In this document: piece by piece, positions 61,501 to 64,000 of the stretch
Layout of the letters: each line of letters starts with the position of its first letter
How positions within the stretch are numbered: the stretch's first letter is position 1
DNA from: Lanius collurio
Lineage: Eukaryota; Chordata; Aves; Passeriformes; Laniidae
Length of the DNA stretch: 64,000 nucleotides
Reading direction: 5' to 3'
Assembly: GCA_020086605.1 (NCBI GenBank)
Contig: JACBWW010000067.1
Coordinates: forward strand, 2,330,961 to 2,394,960
Notes under the pieces: model-generated
Databases searched by the model: none
Told to the model about the DNA's origin: nothing
The model's input: only the letters and a program-made list of their open reading frames with translations
Program-made: the position numbers and the translations under genes

Positions 61501-62966
61501 GCTGACTAGAGTACAAACAATGAGCAAGCTTTATGGAGAGAGAAAATACAATCAATAGCAGAGTTTACACCTTGCACTCTATGGTGATACCAGTAACATG
61601 AGTAAGAAGAAAAAAAACAATGATTTTTAAAATAATGTGGGTTATTATTATAGATTACCCTGGCACTGACAGATTTAATTTTGCCTATCCTCATAAGAAT
61701 CTCCCTTCAGAACCTGATGTCCTGTCACCATTCTGTGATATAATTTAGCAATGTAACGATGATGTCCTACTGTCACCAGGGATGTATATTTCTTTTAACA
61801 CAAAGTACATTTTGTGAACAACATATACATGAGCATGTCTTGAATAATCACAGTATTTGTCAAGCCATGGTATTGCTTCTCTGGACTCCTACTCATACAG
61901 CAGATGAAATCTCCTCAGATACCAGGAGAATGATTTTTTATTGTATTTCAACTTTCTTTTCCTCTGAATGAACTCTTCTGGTATGGGATTCCTGGGAGAA
62001 AAAGGTAAGTAAAATACTGTTGGCCAGGTCTCATTCATTTCATTTAAAAGGAGTTGGTAACACAGTGATAGCTGGCTTGAGGATACTTGGTGTTTCCATC
62101 CCTAAGTACAAGATCATTTCAGGGAGGGATGGAGACAGCTAAATCAGAGCTCAGCTAGAGGAGGAGTGATTCTGGCTCGACTAAAGATGTTCACTGCATT
62201 GAGCAAAAAGGGCTCAGCATATTTTGATACTGGTTCTGATAGGCTGAAGTTTTCTGCTGTATGTTGTAAATTATGCTCTATGACATGGGAGTGGTCAATA
62301 GAGAAATCTGGGAATACAGCTCATTCAGACACTGTAAAACCAATTATACCACCAGCAGATCTCAGAAGTACCACAGAGCTAGACAAGTCTGTGCTGAAAC
62401 ATGCCTTCAACCTGCACTCCCCACGTCTACATCTAATTAATTTTCTTAATTGCATAACACTGCACATTCTAATTACACTGGGGAACCACTCTTGGTTCTT
62501 TATCTATTGCTCAGATTATTCTGGCTGTCGTTGTATCAGCGCAGTCCCCAGACTAATTTTGTGCTAGCCGTCACAAACTGCTCGGGGAATGCTTGGCAGA
62601 GCCTTCGCCTGCTGCAGCCACGTCTCCCAGGCCCAGATGGATACCCTTACTCACATGGAATTCCTGGCTGAGCAGGGCCACCGAAGCCATGGGACTATTG
62701 TGGAGACACTTGCTGTGTGATGGAAGGGCACTGTTAAGATCTCCAGTAAACAAGAGCCAGAGGAAGCCATTGGCAGTGCATATCCAAAGTTTTGTTGGTC
62801 CTACAATACCCAGGAGCTAGGCTGCGTGTTCTTCAGTATCATCTAATTTGGGGAATAACTAAGTCTTTATCCATAGATGGCATGCTCCTGAAACAAGGAG
62901 CACAATTGCCCCCAAATGATCTGACAGACAGGAGGAACCTGCACCTGCAGACACCGCCATTTATCC
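55536..62966. other. Intergenic region downstream of CAPN8
   Basis: About 7.4 kb of mostly unique, AT-leaning sequence. I see no exon of a recognisable protein family, in particular no sushi-domain exon of SUSD4, the neighbour expected from mammalian gene order. I also see no tRNA or other RNA gene. A short TG-rich stretch occurs near 61391-61403. Confidence 0.6.
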
Positions 62967-63003
62967 CACCACTGTAAGTGGAATACACAGTGGTGTAGGC
63001 AGG

Positions 63004-63107
63004 TGTAGGGTCTGACAAGCCCCTGTCCTGGCAGGAAGCCCTTGTTTAGATAAAGTGAACTGCAGCATCTCCAGATGTGGGGTCTGATGGGCCCCTGCCC
63101 TGGCAGG
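63004..63107 (+). repeat. 72-bp-period imperfect direct repeat in the LTR-like element
   Basis: The 32-mers at 63004-63035 and 63076-63107 differ at only five positions, all transitions. Both begin TGTRGGGTCTGA and end CTGGCAGG. Direct repeats of this kind are common in retroviral U3 regions. Confidence 0.85.
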
Positions 63108-63580
63108 GTGGCCTGGAGATAAGGAGGTTGCACAACCCCCCTGCAGGCCCCTCTTGGGGAAAGAGGGAATCCTTTAGGTTACGGCGAGAAAAGACAGACC
63201 CAAGATCCTCTAGGAAACTGTATGTAAAATACCCTAATACCCATTGGTTTCTCACTCTTTCACACCCACCTCTGTACTCCCATAAAAGAGACCCCTCTGC
63301 CTCGAGCTGGTAGCAGATTTGTCTCTGGTCACCCCTTAACGGAAGATGGAAGAATAAAGCTCTTTCTGTGGAACCACCAGACGAGTCCTCTCCTCTCTCT
63401 GTCTGGGCCTGACCTGGGGGGTTTGCCTTGCAGAGCAGAGCTGAAATCACTGCTGAATCACTAAGAGCTGATGGCTGCTGAGCCAGGCATCTCTGCAGGC
63501 AGCCCAGGCCGAGGGCTGAGAGAAGCCACGACCCCCTGGGAGACGGTTCCTCACAGGATCACCTCTCCGGGTCTGCTACA
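63004..63580 (+). mobile_element. Probable solo LTR of an endogenous retrovirus
   Basis: Candidate ends TGTAG (63004) and CTACA (63580) form the short inverted terminal repeat expected of LTRs. In between, in LTR order, are an inverted CCAAT box (attgg, 63243-63247), a TATA-like cataaaagag (63281-63290) and a poly(A) signal AATAAA (63353-63358) about 70 nt further on, followed by a CT-rich stretch. No gag/pol coding sequence and no primer-binding site follows, so it would be a solo LTR. I could not find a matching target-site duplication, so the limits are uncertain. Confidence 0.6.
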
Positions 63581-64000
63581 GCTTCTTGGGTCTGAGCCTC
63601 TGACCCCAACCAGCACGGGCCGGGAGAACCCCCCGAGCATTAACAACTTTAGGCAGGCACACAGTAAAACCATGCAAGAGTAATTACAACCAGCAGTAAA
63701 AATCCAGGTAATCCAAAATCCCAGTGTAAGGAGTCTGGTTGCCAGGGAACACATATCCCAGTGCTGCCAACTACATCTGCCAGGTAGTGGTGCACTTCCC
63801 TTTTCACTCATACTGAGGTTAAATGTCTGAAGTGTATTCCACATCTTTCAATGCACCAGAGTGCTTTAACACAGCATTGGTGCCACCACTCCTGGTAAGT
63901 AGCTGGAGTCTGAATCCTTTTGGCACTATCCCCATATTTTGCTGAAACCAGCCAAAAATTTCATAGTAATAGTTGGTAGATTTTGGATCTCTTTTCCTCC
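63581..64000. other. Unassigned right edge
   Basis: About 0.4 kb after the LTR-like element with no recognisable gene or repeat. Confidence 0.5.

Overview
This is vertebrate nuclear DNA, most likely from a bird. Genes are split into short exons with GT-AG introns, there is one CpG island, and the repeats include CR1 LINE fragments with the avian-type 3' end and an LTR-like element. Nothing bacterial (operons, ribosome binding sites, CRISPR) is present.

The window holds two paralogous classical calpain genes (Ca2+-dependent cysteine proteases) head to head. On the minus strand, 242-19454, is CAPN2 (m-calpain large subunit). I resolve its exons 1-16 (585 codons), and the rest of its Ca2+-binding C-terminus lies beyond position 1. 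On the plus strand, 26206-55371, is a complete CAPN8 (stomach-type calpain, nCL-2). It has 21 coding exons that join in frame into a 703-residue protein, the length I know for mammalian CAPN8. The neighbouring head-to-head CAPN2/CAPN8 order matches the mammalian locus as I know it. Both enzymes keep the catalytic Cys105, His262 and Asn286.

Region by region: 1-19454 is CAPN2. 19000-19600 is a CpG island promoter without an obvious TATA box. 19600-26205 is intergenic, with a CR1 fragment at 23829-24253. 26206-55371 is CAPN8, which lacks a CpG island at its start. 55372-55535 is a short 3' UTR with two poly(A) signals. 55536-63003 holds nothing I can identify. About 63004-63580 is a probable solo LTR.

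The most interesting observations concern the paired calpains. (1) Exon 4 is about 95% identical in DNA between the two genes, with about 95-98% GC at third codon positions in both. The flanking exons 3 and 5 are only about 79% and 69% identical. This points to recent gene conversion between inverted paralogues about 26 kb apart. (2) Intron 16 of both genes starts with GTATCCTTT, the minor (U12-type) spliceosome donor. In CAPN8 a matching branch site lies next to the acceptor. (3) Intron 10 of CAPN2 uses a GC donor. (4) Both genes carry a 12-nt microexon. I found no sign of an undescribed multi-gene system. Coordinates, splice sites and identity counts were read by hand.
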